Below, in pieces: positions 46,724-55,311 of a stretch of DNA of 64,000 bases (within the stretch, counting starts at the first letter, position 1; each line of letters starts with the position of its first letter). Origin of the DNA: Solibacillus sp. FSL R7-0668 (lineage in GTDB: Bacteria > Bacillota > Bacilli > Bacillales_A > Planococcaceae); contig NZ_JBBOUU010000001.1 in assembly GCF_038006205.1 (NCBI RefSeq), positions 374,001 through 438,000 of the forward strand. The letters run 5' to 3'. Below the pieces are notes generated by a model. It was not told where the DNA came from. It worked only from the letters and a program-made list of their open reading frames with translations, and searched no databases. A program made the translations under genes and the position numbers.

Positions 46724-47214
46724 ATTAACTGGAGCGTTCATTGGTTAACGATTCTCAACAATCGGGCGCGATTCTATAACAAAAATCAGCGCTTGTTTTC
46801 ATTGCCTATTGAAACCGACCCAACAATCTTTGAAATTGTAGGATACTATGCCCAGCTATCAACTTTCGTCGAGCCGTTTACTTTCAAAAAAATGATAATA
46901 CAAGCTTCGACTATTTCGGTCATACGTATACAATTTATGACACACAGCTAAAGGATAATGGATTACAGCTTTCAATTAGCGTAGAGGGGCAGCCTGAAAT
47001 TACTCCTTTTGGTTGGCATATTACCTTCAACGGAACACGTCAACATAACCATACTTACTTTAAAGTTGAAAATAATCAAACGATACTTTCTGTCATTCTT
47101 CCGGGAATACAAGAGATCCCAGAAGAAATGACGATGCTGCCTTATCTAGGTATCATCCAAGAAAACTTTGAGCCGTCAATTATTTTAGATTTGAAGGAAA
47201 CCGTAAATCAATGA
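46724..47214 (+). pseudogene. Frameshifted, 5'-truncated gene remnant of unknown family
   Basis: One frame reads SLPIETDPTIFEIVGYYAQL up to the poly-A tract near 46888-46894. The adjacent frame then continues smoothly, from NTSFDYFGHTYTIYDTQLKD to a TGA at 47212, as a beta-rich domain ending LDLKETVNQ. A one-base indel in the A-run would join both into one frame. No start codon with a ribosome site is present upstream, so the 5' part is also lost. It is followed by a good terminator. The family is not recognised. Confidence 0.6.
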
Positions 47215-47225
47215 ATAACTATAAA

Positions 47226-47257
47226 AACTGAAACATCCCGCTATGTTTCAGTTTTTT
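47226..47257 (+). terminator. Rho-independent terminator
   Basis: ACTGAAACAT pairs with ATGTTTCAGT and is followed by TTTTT. It lies 12 bp after the pseudogene stop and was probably its terminator. Confidence 0.88.
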
Positions 47258-47291
47258 AGAATAATAATTCGCCACTATATTAAAATTAAAT

Positions 47292-47878
47292 TTAAGCTAT
47301 AAATTTTTTATAGTTATATATGAAATCTTCTACATCTATGGACTTTTCCCAAATCTCTATTGCACTTGGGTCAAGTAAAAAAAGGATAGATTCACTTGAA
47401 ATCGAAATGTATTCGCCATCTTGAGATCCAAGGGCAGCTCTACTAACTTTAGAGCCTTTACTTTTATAATATTTTTCTATTTCCTTATACAGTTCTTCTC
47501 GTTTTTCTATATAATCTTTGACGTCATTGTTTGAAACGCTATAAGCATCAACTATTATCTCACCTTCTATAAAAGTCTCTTTTATAGATAGTTTTTCATC
47601 CCAAAGGTGAATTTTACTCCAGTTAAAGTATATTTTGTCATCACCCGGAATAAATGAGAATTTTGAAATAACATATAAGTAATTATTATAGTTTACTTCA
47701 TAGTAATTAGGTATTTCTTCAAAGTTCATATAATAATTTAGATAGTTATTTGGATCTGAAAATACTTCTTTTTTACGAAAGGAATACTTTCAATAAATTT
47801 GCATATGGCTTCTTCGCTTTCAAAAACACCTACATCATAGCTTTTTTCGTCTTGGTTAATATTTAATAAAAATGACAT
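47292..47878 (-). pseudogene. Unknown ~195-aa gene interrupted by a frameshift
   Basis: A strong ribosome site (TAAGGAGATAAT) and ATG at 47878 open MSFLLNINQDEKSYDVGVFE, which soon hits a stop in its own frame. After a short A-run near 47772 the neighbouring frame continues as DPNNYLNYYMNFEEIPNYYE and runs 145 more residues to 47292. The downstream ORF has no ribosome site of its own, so the two pieces are one gene with a single-base indel, either real or a sequencing error. The product is acidic and aromatic-rich with no known motif; an immunity-type protein is possible. A perfect 10-bp dyad lies just upstream. Confidence 0.65.
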
Positions 47879-47912
47879 ATTATCTCCTTAAAAATGATTA
47901 ATTTACGTTTAA

Positions 47913-47938
47913 CTCTTTCTATATAATAATAGAAAGAG
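47913..47938. promoter_or_regulatory. Perfect 10-bp dyad upstream of the frameshifted gene
   Basis: CTCTTTCTAT and ATAGAAAGAG flank ATAATA. The dyad lies 35-60 bp upstream of the ATG at 47878 on the minus strand, a typical operator place. It could alternatively be a terminator-like hairpin, but no T-run follows. Confidence 0.45.
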
Positions 47939-48181
47939 CTAAATGTAATCGTCAACGTAAAAGCATACAATCCGAATAACGGGGAGAATAGTAATGAACC
48001 GCTATCATTAGCATCTTGATAAAATACAGGACAAATGTAATAAGTAAAACAGAACGCATAATTACAAGGAAATTGAACCGAAAAGGCCCTTTTTCATAGT
48101 GGAATATTTTTAAAATAGTAGCAAAGATTAATTTAATGAATAGTAATTGGAATAAAAATACTATAAATTTTCCGTTTTTTT

Positions 48182-48208
48182 TTAACTTTCAATTAAATCT
48201 GTCGATAA
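48182..48208 (+). promoter_or_regulatory. Candidate sigma-D type promoter for the yfmT-yfmS-like operon
   Basis: TTAA at 48182-48185, a 15-bp spacer and GTCGATAA at 48201-48208 approximate the motility sigma factor consensus TAAA-N15-GCCGATAT. This fits an operon encoding a chemoreceptor. The match is imperfect in both elements. Confidence 0.35.
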
Positions 48209-48246
48209 TTGTACTACGCACATCAAATTTATTAGGAGGTTATAAA

Positions 48247-49701
48247 ATGGATATAAAAAATTTAGGGTATCAATTTATAGATGGAGAATGGAGAGAAGGA
48301 CAAAGTAATAGTCTTTTACATGATATAAATCCCTATACTGATGAGGTAATTACTGAATTTAAATTGGCAAATGTTTCTGATATTGATCATGCATATCAAG
48401 CGGCTCAACAAGCTAAGCAAGAATGGGACAAAGTGAATCCATTTAAAAAACGAGATATTCTTGAAAATGCTGTGAAATATATTGAAGAAAACGAAGAAGC
48501 AATTACATCGATTATTATGGATGAGTTAGGTGGAACAAGATTAAAGGCTGCTTTTGAAATTGGTCTTGTTAAGAATATTATTAAAGAGGCTGCAACATTC
48601 CCAATTCGTATGGAAGGGAAGATTTTACCTTCAACAATCGATGATGTAGAAAACCGACTTTATCGAATTCCAGTAGGCGTTGTTGGTGTAATCAGTCCAT
48701 TTAACTTCCCATTCTTTTTATCAATGAAATCTGTTGCTCCTGCATTAGGTGCTGGGAACGCTGTTGTATTAAAACCTCACGAAGATACACCTATTACAGG
48801 CGGAACATTAATTGGTAAGATCTTTGAAGAAGCGGGTGTACCAAAAGGATTAATGAATGTGGTTGTAACAGATATTAAAGAAATCGGTGATGCATTTGTT
48901 GAGCATCCGATTCCAAGAATTATTTCCTTCACAGGATCAACTAAGGTAGGAAGTTACATTGGTCAAGTAGCGATTAAAAACTTTAAAAAGCCATTATTAG
49001 AGTTAGGTGGAAATAGTGCCTTTATTGTATTAGAGGATGCAGACATGGATTACGCTGTTGATGCTGCGACATTTAGTCGATTCACACACCAAGGGCAAAT
49101 TTGTATGTCAGCAAACCGCATTTTAGTGCAAAAGTCGATTTACAACGAGTTCCTTGATAAGTATGTTGCGAAAGTTTCTTCACTTAAAGTGGGCGATCCA
49201 AGGGAGTCTGAAACAATTATTGGTCCAGTCATTAATGATCGCCAAGCAGCTAACCTAGAAACGATGATTGAAAAAGGCATTGCAGAAGGTGCTAATGCCA
49301 TTATTAAAGGGAATATTAAAGGAAGAATGGTAGAGCCAACTATTTTAGTAGATGTAACAACAGACATGAGTGTGGCACAAGAAGAGCTATTTGGCCCAGT
49401 TGTTTGTGTTATTCCTTTCGAAACGGAAGAAGAAGCCATTCAAATCGCAAATGATACTCGTTTTGGATTAAGTGGTGCGATTCATACTGCTAACCTTGAA
49501 CGTGGTGTAGAAATGGCGAAGAAAGTACATACAGGTATGATTCATGTTAATGATTTAACAATCAATGATGAACCAACCGTTGCATTTGGTGGTGAAAAAC
49601 AATCAGGTATCGGTCGTTTAAACGGAGAATGGAGCCTTGAAGAGTTCACAACTTTAAAATGGATTTCTGTAAACTATAGCAAAAGAATTTTACCTTATTA
49701 A
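48247..49701 (+). CDS. yfmT: Aldehyde dehydrogenase (YfmT/benzaldehyde-vanillin type)
   Basis: The 484-aa NAD(P)-dependent aldehyde dehydrogenase resembles YfmT of Bacillus subtilis, which oxidises vanillin-like aromatic aldehydes. Motifs seen are [55 protein letters not shown] with the base Glu, catalytic Cys in [36 protein letters not shown] and [18 protein letters not shown] start at ATG 48247, 5 nt after TTAGGAGGT; the longer ORF from 48136 has no ribosome site. It lies 20 bp upstream of a soluble chemoreceptor gene, exactly the yfmT-yfmS order of B. subtilis. Confidence 0.85.
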   Translation: MDIKNLGYQFIDGEWREGQSNSLLHDINPYTDEVITEFKLANVSDIDHAYQAAQQAKQEWDKVNPFKKRDILENAVKYIEENEEAITSIIMDELGGTRLKAAFEIGLVKNIIKEAATFPIRMEGKILPSTIDDVENRLYRIPVGVVGVISPFNFPFFLSMKSVAPALGAGNAVVLKPHEDTPITGGTLIGKIFEEAGVPKGLMNVVVTDIKEIGDAFVEHPIPRIISFTGSTKVGSYIGQVAIKNFKKPLLELGGNSAFIVLEDADMDYAVDAATFSRFTHQGQICMSANRILVQKSIYNEFLDKYVAKVSSLKVGDPRESETIIGPVINDRQAANLETMIEKGIAEGANAIIKGNIKGRMVEPTILVDVTTDMSVAQEELFGPVVCVIPFETEEEAIQIANDTRFGLSGAIHTANLERGVEMAKKVHTGMIHVNDLTINDEPTVAFGGEKQSGIGRLNGEWSLEEFTTLKWISVNYSKRILPY

Positions 49702-49721
49702 GGATAAAAGGGTGGGACAAT

Positions 49722-50567
49722 ATGCAAGAAACAGATGTAATTAGTGCGTTCATTAAAGTAGCGCCTTTGTTAAATGGTCTTATTCAAGACGATATTACGG
49801 TGGGTATTTACGATACTGAGAAATTGATCATTAATATTCCAGCGAAGACATTCGCTTTAAACGTTACGCCAGGGGATCCACTTGTCGAAGGCGATGTAAT
49901 CACAAATGCGATAAAAACGAATAAGTCTTTATCGGCCGTTGTACCGAAAGAATTATTCGGCTTCCCACTTGTTGCAAGAGCTATCCCGCTTCATGATAGT
50001 ACTGGGAAAGTAATTGGTGGGGTTGGCATCGGAACAAGTTTGGAAAAGGCGCATAAATTATTTGAAATGGCTGAAAGTTTCTCAGCGAGTGTAGAGCAAA
50101 CGGCTGCTTCTATTGAAGAGATTAGTGGCTCAGTAGGCGATTTATCCGACCGCGTGAAAAATATGACCTCTTCAATGAAAGATGTGAGTTCAAGTGCGGA
50201 GGAAATTGGTCAAATTTCTTCTGTAGTAAAAGGAATTTCAGATCAAAGTAATTTATTAGGTTTAAATGCTGCAATTGAGGCTGCACGTGCAGGCGAACAT
50301 GGTAAAGGATTTGCAATAGTGGCTGATGAAGTTCGTAAGCTTGCTTCAAATTCGAAGCAAAATGCAGATCAAATTAATCATATTACAAAAAATATTCAAC
50401 AGCTTTTAAAATCGTTAAATCAAGCATTCGCTGAAGTCAACACATTAACAGATACTCAATCTGGTTCAATCTATGAATTTTCTACAACAATACAAGAAAT
50501 AAGCTTGAAAGCTCAACAATTAGCACAATTTGCTGAAGAGTCTTTATACGATAAGGAAAAAAAGTAG
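49722..50567 (+). CDS. yfmS: Soluble methyl-accepting chemotaxis protein (YfmS-like)
   Basis: The 281-aa cytoplasmic chemoreceptor has no transmembrane segments. Residues ~1-120 form a small sensory domain ([20 protein letters not shown], then [20 protein letters not shown]). Residues ~125-281 are a short signalling coiled coil with the conserved hairpin tip [20 protein letters not shown] followed by [17 protein letters not shown]. It should signal through CheA/CheW. In B. subtilis YfmS is paired with YfmT and adapts to aldehyde or electron-acceptor cues; the same order here supports that assignment. GGGTGGGACAAT precedes the ATG. A strong terminator follows. Confidence 0.88.
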   Translation: MQETDVISAFIKVAPLLNGLIQDDITVGIYDTEKLIINIPAKTFALNVTPGDPLVEGDVITNAIKTNKSLSAVVPKELFGFPLVARAIPLHDSTGKVIGGVGIGTSLEKAHKLFEMAESFSASVEQTAASIEEISGSVGDLSDRVKNMTSSMKDVSSSAEEIGQISSVVKGISDQSNLLGLNAAIEAARAGEHGKGFAIVADEVRKLASNSKQNADQINHITKNIQQLLKSLNQAFAEVNTLTDTQSGSIYEFSTTIQEISLKAQQLAQFAEESLYDKEKK

Positions 50568-50579
50568 TAAAAAAATTTT

Positions 50580-50630
50580 AAAGATTAAAGACGTGCTTAA
50601 CGAAATAGAGCACGTCTTTAATCTTTTTTT
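50580..50630 (+). terminator. Rho-independent terminator
   Basis: AAAGATTAAAGACGTGCT pairs with AGCACGTCTTTAATCTTT and is followed by TTTT. It ends the yfmT-yfmS-like operon. Confidence 0.95.
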
Positions 50631-51153
50631 CAGAACCCCAGATGATGCTGCTGGTTAATACCTAATTTTATAATACTTACTTTGTGATTATCTTAGACTT
50701 TGGCAATCATTATTTTCTAGGGAAATTTATTGAGCTAACGGGATGCTTTAATAAAGTAGAGCAACGTCTTTTAAGGTGTTGCTCATTTTAAATTTAAAAG
50801 TACTTTTGATAATACTCTTTCCGTAGTTTTCCGCTTAATAAAGTAATATTAATGTAATTGTCACGAGATTAATAGAATGATAGACATATGAAGTGTTTAT
50901 ACTAACGCAATTAGTTGAAGAGCGTTGTTTAACTTTTGTTCAACAATCGAGCCATATTGGAACAGAATATGGTATGATTAAAATGTCCAGATATTTCCAC
51001 ATATTTGTTATTTAGACATTATTTGTTGAGGGAGGCGTTCATTATTAGAATGATATTAGTATTATTCTCCCCATCAACCGAACCCGTTACCTTTTTTGGT
51101 GTACTTTTAAATTCCACTCCTTTAAAATGGGAATATAAGGGAGTGTTGTTCTG
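50631..51153. other. Gene-free region with an orphan hairpin
   Basis: This ~520-bp AT-rich region has no supported ORF. It contains a hairpin GAGCAAC/GTTGCTC (50759-50784) followed by ATTTTAAATTT, an orphan terminator-like element. The final part must include the promoter of the frameshifted lipoprotein gene. Confidence 0.45.
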
Positions 51154-51752
51154 ATGAAAAAAAGGTATTTAGCGCAGCGTTGGTATTAAGTCTTGGATTA
51201 GCAGGCTGTAGTGAAAAATCTATCAATGAAGAAACGCAAAAAGATGAAAAAACGGTTGCTGAAATACCAGTAGGGGATGCATCAAAATTAGGTGTTTATG
51301 TAGATGGTAAAGTCACGGAAGAAGAGTATAAACAGATTAAAGTAGGTATGACTCCAGAAGAAGTATTTACCATTATCGGGTCTAAGGGAACAGTGGTTTC
51401 TAAAAGTGGCGCGGATGGAGATCCACATAATACCGCTATATATAAATTTGATACAGCGAGTCACTCGCCGGGCGCTGAAATGACATTCGAAGGCGATAAA
51501 CTAAGCTATAAAGCACAAAACGGATTAGAAACAACGGAAATTGAAACGAACCTTGAGCAATTAAATAAGCTGGAAAAAGGCATGTCAAAAGAAAACGTAT
51601 TTGAGATTCTCGGTGGAAAAGGTGCACTCATTGCGGAGTCAGAGGTTTTAGAAATTTACAGTTATAACAACTCAGCTTCAGATGCCGAGACAACGGTATT
51701 GTTCATTGACGGTAAATTTAAGTCAAGCGGTGAACGAAAAGGTTCTAGGTAA
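51154..51752 (+). pseudogene. Lipoprotein with frameshift in a poly-A run of the signal peptide
   Basis: ATG at 51154 is followed by seven A residues and, in frame, reads MKKRYLAQRWY then stop. With one extra A the frame becomes MKKK-VFSAALVLSLGLAGC, a perfect lipoprotein signal peptide with lipobox LAGC, continuous with the 190-residue remainder. The mature part has two tandem SmpA/BLIP-like repeats, EEYKQIKVGMTPEEVFTIIG and LNKLEKGMSKENVFEILGG. The defect may be real, phase-variable or a homopolymer sequencing error. AAGGGAG lies before the ATG. The function of such repeat lipoproteins is often surface binding. Confidence 0.75.
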
Positions 51753-51790
51753 GGCATCTTAGTGCTTAATAACTGCATCATCTTTTAAAT

Positions 51791-51829
51791 CCCAAAAACA
51801 CCGCTACCCTTCATTGCGTAGCGGTGTTT
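51791..51829. terminator. Bidirectional terminator
   Basis: AAACACCGCTAC pairs with GTAGCGGTGTTT around a 10-nt loop. It lies between the convergent lipoprotein and peptidase genes. Confidence 0.92.
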
Positions 51830-51852
51830 ATTTGAATCAAATGAGCTTTTGT

Positions 51853-53235
51853 CTATAGCTTAATATTCGCAACCTCATGCATATAATCGCCAAGTACGCG
51901 TAAGCCTTGGTCGAAGTTTTCTAAATGGAAGTGCTCGTTGGGTGCGTGGAAGTTTTCGCTTGAAAGTCCGAAGCCCATTAAGACAACCGGTAAGTTTAAT
52001 ATTTCATCGAATGCTGCGACGATTGGAATCGAGCCACCACCGCGCGTATAAGCAGTTGGCACCTTGTATACTTTTTCGTATGAACGACCTGCTGCTTGAA
52101 TTAACGGGTGATCAAATGGTGTGATGTAAGGTTTCCCTTTATCAAACTCAGAAATAACTACTTCAACACCAGCCGGCTTGTGCTTTTCAATATGCGCCTT
52201 TAATAATGCTACGATTTCTTCTGGGTCTTGGTTTGGCACTAAGCGGCATGTAATTTTTGCGCCGGCTTCAGCTGGTAAAACCGTTTTGATGCCTTCACCA
52301 GAGAAACCACCGAATACGCCATTAATTTCAAGCGTTGGACGCGCCCATGTTTGCTCTAAATAAGAGTAGCCCGCTTCACCAAATAATTCCTTCACGCCGA
52401 CTTCCTCTTTTAATGCATCCTCATCAAAGTTCAAATCGCGGTAAGCTTGGCGCTCTTCTTCTGATAACGGCAATACATTGTCGTAGAAGCCGTCCACTTG
52501 AATTGTCCCGTGCTCATCGCGGAAGGATGCTAAAATTTCCGTTAATGCGTGAATGGCATTTTGGACACCGCCACCGTATAGGCCTGAGTGTAAATCACCT
52601 TTCGCCCCGCGCACATCAATTTGTACACCTGTTAAGCCGCGTAAGCCGTAGCAAACTGCTGGCTTTCCTTTTGCGTAAAAACCAGTATCGGAAATTACGA
52701 TTAAGTCTGCCGCTAATTTTTCTTTATTATCTTCCGTATATTGCGGTAGGGAAGGGCTACCAATTTCCTCTTCACCCTCATAAATAAATTTCACATTTAC
52801 AGGTAAAGTGCCCTCTGTAGCAAATAATGCTTCAATCATTTTTAAATGCATGAACACTTGGCCCTTGTCATCAGAAGACCCACGTGCAAACAGCTTATTA
52901 TCACGGATCGCTGGCTCAAACGGCGGTGTTTCCCATAAATGTAATGGATCAACCGGCTGTACATCATAGTGACCGTAAAATAGAATCGTTGGCTTGCCTT
53001 CTGCGTGCAGCCATTCACCATAGACAACAGGGTGGCCCGCTGTTTGTTCAACGGCAACATTTTCAATATTTAATGCTTTTAAGTGCTCTGCAAGCCAATT
53101 CGCTGCTGTTGTCATATCTGCCTTATGCTCGGATAGGGCAGATATACTTGGAATGCGTAAAAATTCGTTTAGCTCGGCTAAATGGCGCTCGCGATGTTCT
53201 GTAAAGTAAGCATCTAATGCTTGTAAATGACTCAT
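51853..53235 (-). CDS. M20-family dipeptidase
   Basis: The 460-aa cytosolic zinc peptidase belongs to the M20 (carnosinase/CNDP-like) family. Zinc and catalytic residues are visible: the HxD of ILFYGHYDVQPVD, the bridging Asp in ARGSSDDKGQVFMHL, the catalytic and zinc Glu pair in KFIYEGEEEIGSPSL, the Asp in VISDTGFYAKG, and a C-terminal His in SSENFHAPNEHF. A lid/dimerisation domain occupies about residues 185-330 (from VQIDVRGAKGDLHSGLYGGG). TAGGAGG precedes the ATG. It is monocistronic. It probably cleaves dipeptides with broad specificity. Confidence 0.92.
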   Translation of the reverse strand: MSHLQALDAYFTEHRERHLAELNEFLRIPSISALSEHKADMTTAANWLAEHLKALNIENVAVEQTAGHPVVYGEWLHAEGKPTILFYGHYDVQPVDPLHLWETPPFEPAIRDNKLFARGSSDDKGQVFMHLKMIEALFATEGTLPVNVKFIYEGEEEIGSPSLPQYTEDNKEKLAADLIVISDTGFYAKGKPAVCYGLRGLTGVQIDVRGAKGDLHSGLYGGGVQNAIHALTEILASFRDEHGTIQVDGFYDNVLPLSEEERQAYRDLNFDEDALKEEVGVKELFGEAGYSYLEQTWARPTLEINGVFGGFSGEGIKTVLPAEAGAKITCRLVPNQDPEEIVALLKAHIEKHKPAGVEVVISEFDKGKPYITPFDHPLIQAAGRSYEKVYKVPTAYTRGGGSIPIVAAFDEILNLPVVLMGFGLSSENFHAPNEHFHLENFDQGLRVLGDYMHEVANIKL

Positions 53236-53451
53236 AAATAGGCCTCCTATTATTTCGATTATGGAAATAATTATAGCATATATCTTACTTTACTTCGTTT
53301 CTAAACGTCCATTAGATCTCGAGCCTGTGAAAGCGAAGAGGACTGAGTGTCAAAATGCTATCCTAAGAAATTAAAACGAGCAATTTTTAATACAAAATTT
53401 GGGGTTGAATGCGTTTTTCTACTAAAATTCGTTCTGCTACGCTACGGGAGG

Positions 53452-53509
53452 CCAACACGATGTTGGTCACAAATGCGTTGCCACACGATGTGGCGTTTTT
53501 AGCATTTGT
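53452..53509. repeat. Paired hairpins with a repeated ACACGATGT core
   Basis: Two short hairpins share the core ACACGATGT: CCAACA-CGA-TGTTGG and GCCACA-CGA-TGTGGC. The second is nested inside an outer 8-bp perfect stem, ACAAATGC (53469-53476) with GCATTTGT (53502-53509). The design resembles dispersed palindromic elements of bacterial genomes, but other copies cannot be checked here. Confidence 0.55.
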
Positions 53510-53885
53510 TCCACACTTATCCTAGGGGCGTGGCTTCAACTAAATTCTATGTACCTTTACGGCGGCACATAGGATTGGATTTTCCGCACACGCTTAATCC
53601 CATAGAAAGCTTTGAGTTATTTCTCCGCGTCAACTTCGCTCTGCAACGAAAGCCAGAGCTGGCAGTTGCACTCGCCCCTCCACTCCGCGCCACTATGTTA
53701 TAAAGCTAAGATTGATTTTTATTGCAAAGGTTTTGAAAAAATTTTGGTGAATCAAACGTGTAATTTTAATAAGGTCAACTTTAGCCTGAAAATGGTTTTA
53801 TCTTAACACAATCATAGTAGGTAATTTTATTAAAAGAGTGAAACTTTGGACAAAGTTAAATGATTGTAAAAGCGATATATTTTAG

Positions 53886-54041
53886 CCAAAACCGCCGCCT
53901 CGCGAAAGCGCTAGCGGCAGTATTGGACTCTTTTATTTTATTAGAATGCAGTATTTTAATTTGGCGGGCCTTGCATGCGGCATTAAAGACAGTAGTATGG
54001 ACACGTACCACGTGGCCATAATGCTGTCATGCCGTAGCCCG
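53886..54041. ncRNA. Candidate structured RNA or palindromic element
   Basis: Two stable structures follow each other. The first is GCCGC...GCGGC with an inner CGC-GAAA-GCG (GNRA tetraloop) and an outer CCAA/TTGG. The second, 53965-54041, is a 77-nt nearly continuous hairpin: CGGGC/GCCCG, CGGCAT/ATGCCG, GACAG/CTGTC, TATGG/CCATA and CACG/CGTG pair in order, about 27 bp. No T-run follows, so these are not plain terminators. The strand is undetermined, as the stems are symmetrical. Confidence 0.4.
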
Positions 54042-54115
54042 ACAATAAGAAAGCATACTGTACTTAATCCATTTATTGTTAGTGGATTTGCTCAATGTGA
54101 ACTAAGAAAATGAAA

Positions 54116-55291
54116 CTAGTTGTAAGTATCTAAGTAAGACAAGGTTAATTTGCCTAACGTATTAGCTGCAACTAATAATGCGTGTTCATTAATTCTAAAT
54201 TTCGGATGGTGGTGCGGGAAATTTTCTTCCCCCGGTGTATTTGCTCCTGTGAAGAAGAAAATACCCGGAACCTTTTGCAAGTAATAGCCGTAATCTTCAC
54301 CCCCCATTTCAGGATCACTAATGACGATATGGTCAACTTGCGGCGTTTCTTTTACTTGTTCTAAGAAGAAATTCGTTAAGGCTTCATCATTGATAACGGG
54401 ATCATAGCCACGTACAAAATTATAATCATAAGTGGCTTTGTATAAATGACACGAAGCTTTTAATACTTCCTCTAACTCAGCCTCAATTTGATCACGTGTT
54501 TCTTCGTTAAATGTACGAACAGTGCCCTTAATTTTTACGGAGTCTGCAATGACATTGAACGGGTTCAAAGCTTCGAAATGGCAAATCGATACAACAGCAG
54601 AATGAACAGGGTTTACTCGGCGACCTAGTAATTGCTGTGCTGCCATCACAAATTGCGAGCCAATAACGATCGAATCTTTTGTCTCTTGTGGCTTTGCGCC
54701 ATGTCCACCTTTACCGTTAATTGTGATGTAAAAGCCATCAGCAGCGGCCATGAATTCACCTGAACGAATAGCTACTTGTCCGACTGGTTCGGGTGTCCAC
54801 AAATGTGTGCCAAAAATGACATCAACACCGTCCAAACAGCCATCCTCAATCATAGCAATTGCCCCACCTGGAGCAAGTTCCTCCCCAAATTGATGAATGA
54901 AAACAATGGTGCCTTCTAATTCATCTTTCATTTGATTTAGTGCTTTTGCCAGTACTAATAAAGTTGCGGTATGTCCATCATGCCCACATGCGTGCATACG
55001 TCCGTCGATCTTGGATTTATACGGAACATCATTTTGCTCTTGAATGGCTAGTGCATCGAAATCTGCACGTAATGCCACCGTTTTTCCGGGCTTCATCCCG
55101 ACGAGCTTGGCCACAACACCGCGTCCGCCAACGCCTTCACGTACTTCGTGACCGAGCGAACGATGGTATTGTGCAATATACTTCGGTGTTTCCACTTCCT
55201 CATGTGAAAGCTCAGGATGTTGATGTAAGTAACGGCGAATAGCTACCATTTCATCGTAATATTGCTCTAAAAGTGAAAATAAAATATCCAT
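54116..55291 (-). CDS. M20D amidohydrolase (aminoacylase/AbgB-like)
   Basis: The 391-aa protein is a metal-dependent amidohydrolase of the M20D family that splits N-acyl or amide-linked amino acids. It opens with RRYLHQHPELSHEEVETPKY. Metal ligands appear in GRMHACGHDGHTATLL (Cys and His), in VFIHQFGEELAPGGAIAMIE (Glu pair), and in the closing SDPEMGGEDYGYYLQKVPG and HHHPKFRINEHAL. It is 20 bp downstream of an AbgT-type transporter gene on the same strand. Together they look like an import-and-hydrolyse unit for aminobenzoyl-glutamate-like or other N-acyl amino-acid compounds. The exact substrate is inference. Confidence 0.9.
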   Translation of the reverse strand: MDILFSLLEQYYDEMVAIRRYLHQHPELSHEEVETPKYIAQYHRSLGHEVREGVGGRGVVAKLVGMKPGKTVALRADFDALAIQEQNDVPYKSKIDGRMHACGHDGHTATLLVLAKALNQMKDELEGTIVFIHQFGEELAPGGAIAMIEDGCLDGVDVIFGTHLWTPEPVGQVAIRSGEFMAAADGFYITINGKGGHGAKPQETKDSIVIGSQFVMAAQQLLGRRVNPVHSAVVSICHFEALNPFNVIADSVKIKGTVRTFNEETRDQIEAELEEVLKASCHLYKATYDYNFVRGYDPVINDEALTNFFLEQVKETPQVDHIVISDPEMGGEDYGYYLQKVPGIFFFTGANTPGEENFPHHHPKFRINEHALLVAANTLGKLTLSYLDTYN

Positions 55292-55311
55292 ATTGGTGTA
55301 AAGCTCCTTTA

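Larger units (their letters stand above)
53236..54115. other. 880-bp gene-free region rich in hairpins
   Basis: No ORF here has a ribosome site or recognisable product. The part at 53400-53705 looks more GC-rich than its surroundings and contains hairpins, and 53886-54041 holds a second cluster of strong stems. These are listed separately. The rest is AT-rich spacer that should include the promoter of the leftward M20 dipeptidase gene (near 53240-53290). Confidence 0.5.

Noticed and set aside
48136-48246. N-terminal extension of the aldehyde dehydrogenase
   Set aside because: No ribosome site before 48136, while TTAGGAGGT lies just before ATG 48247; the extension also covers the candidate promoter.
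53506-53806. Overlapping ORFs of about 65 codons in the hairpin-rich spacer
   Set aside because: No ribosome site and no recognisable product; the open frames follow from the locally higher GC of the structured element.
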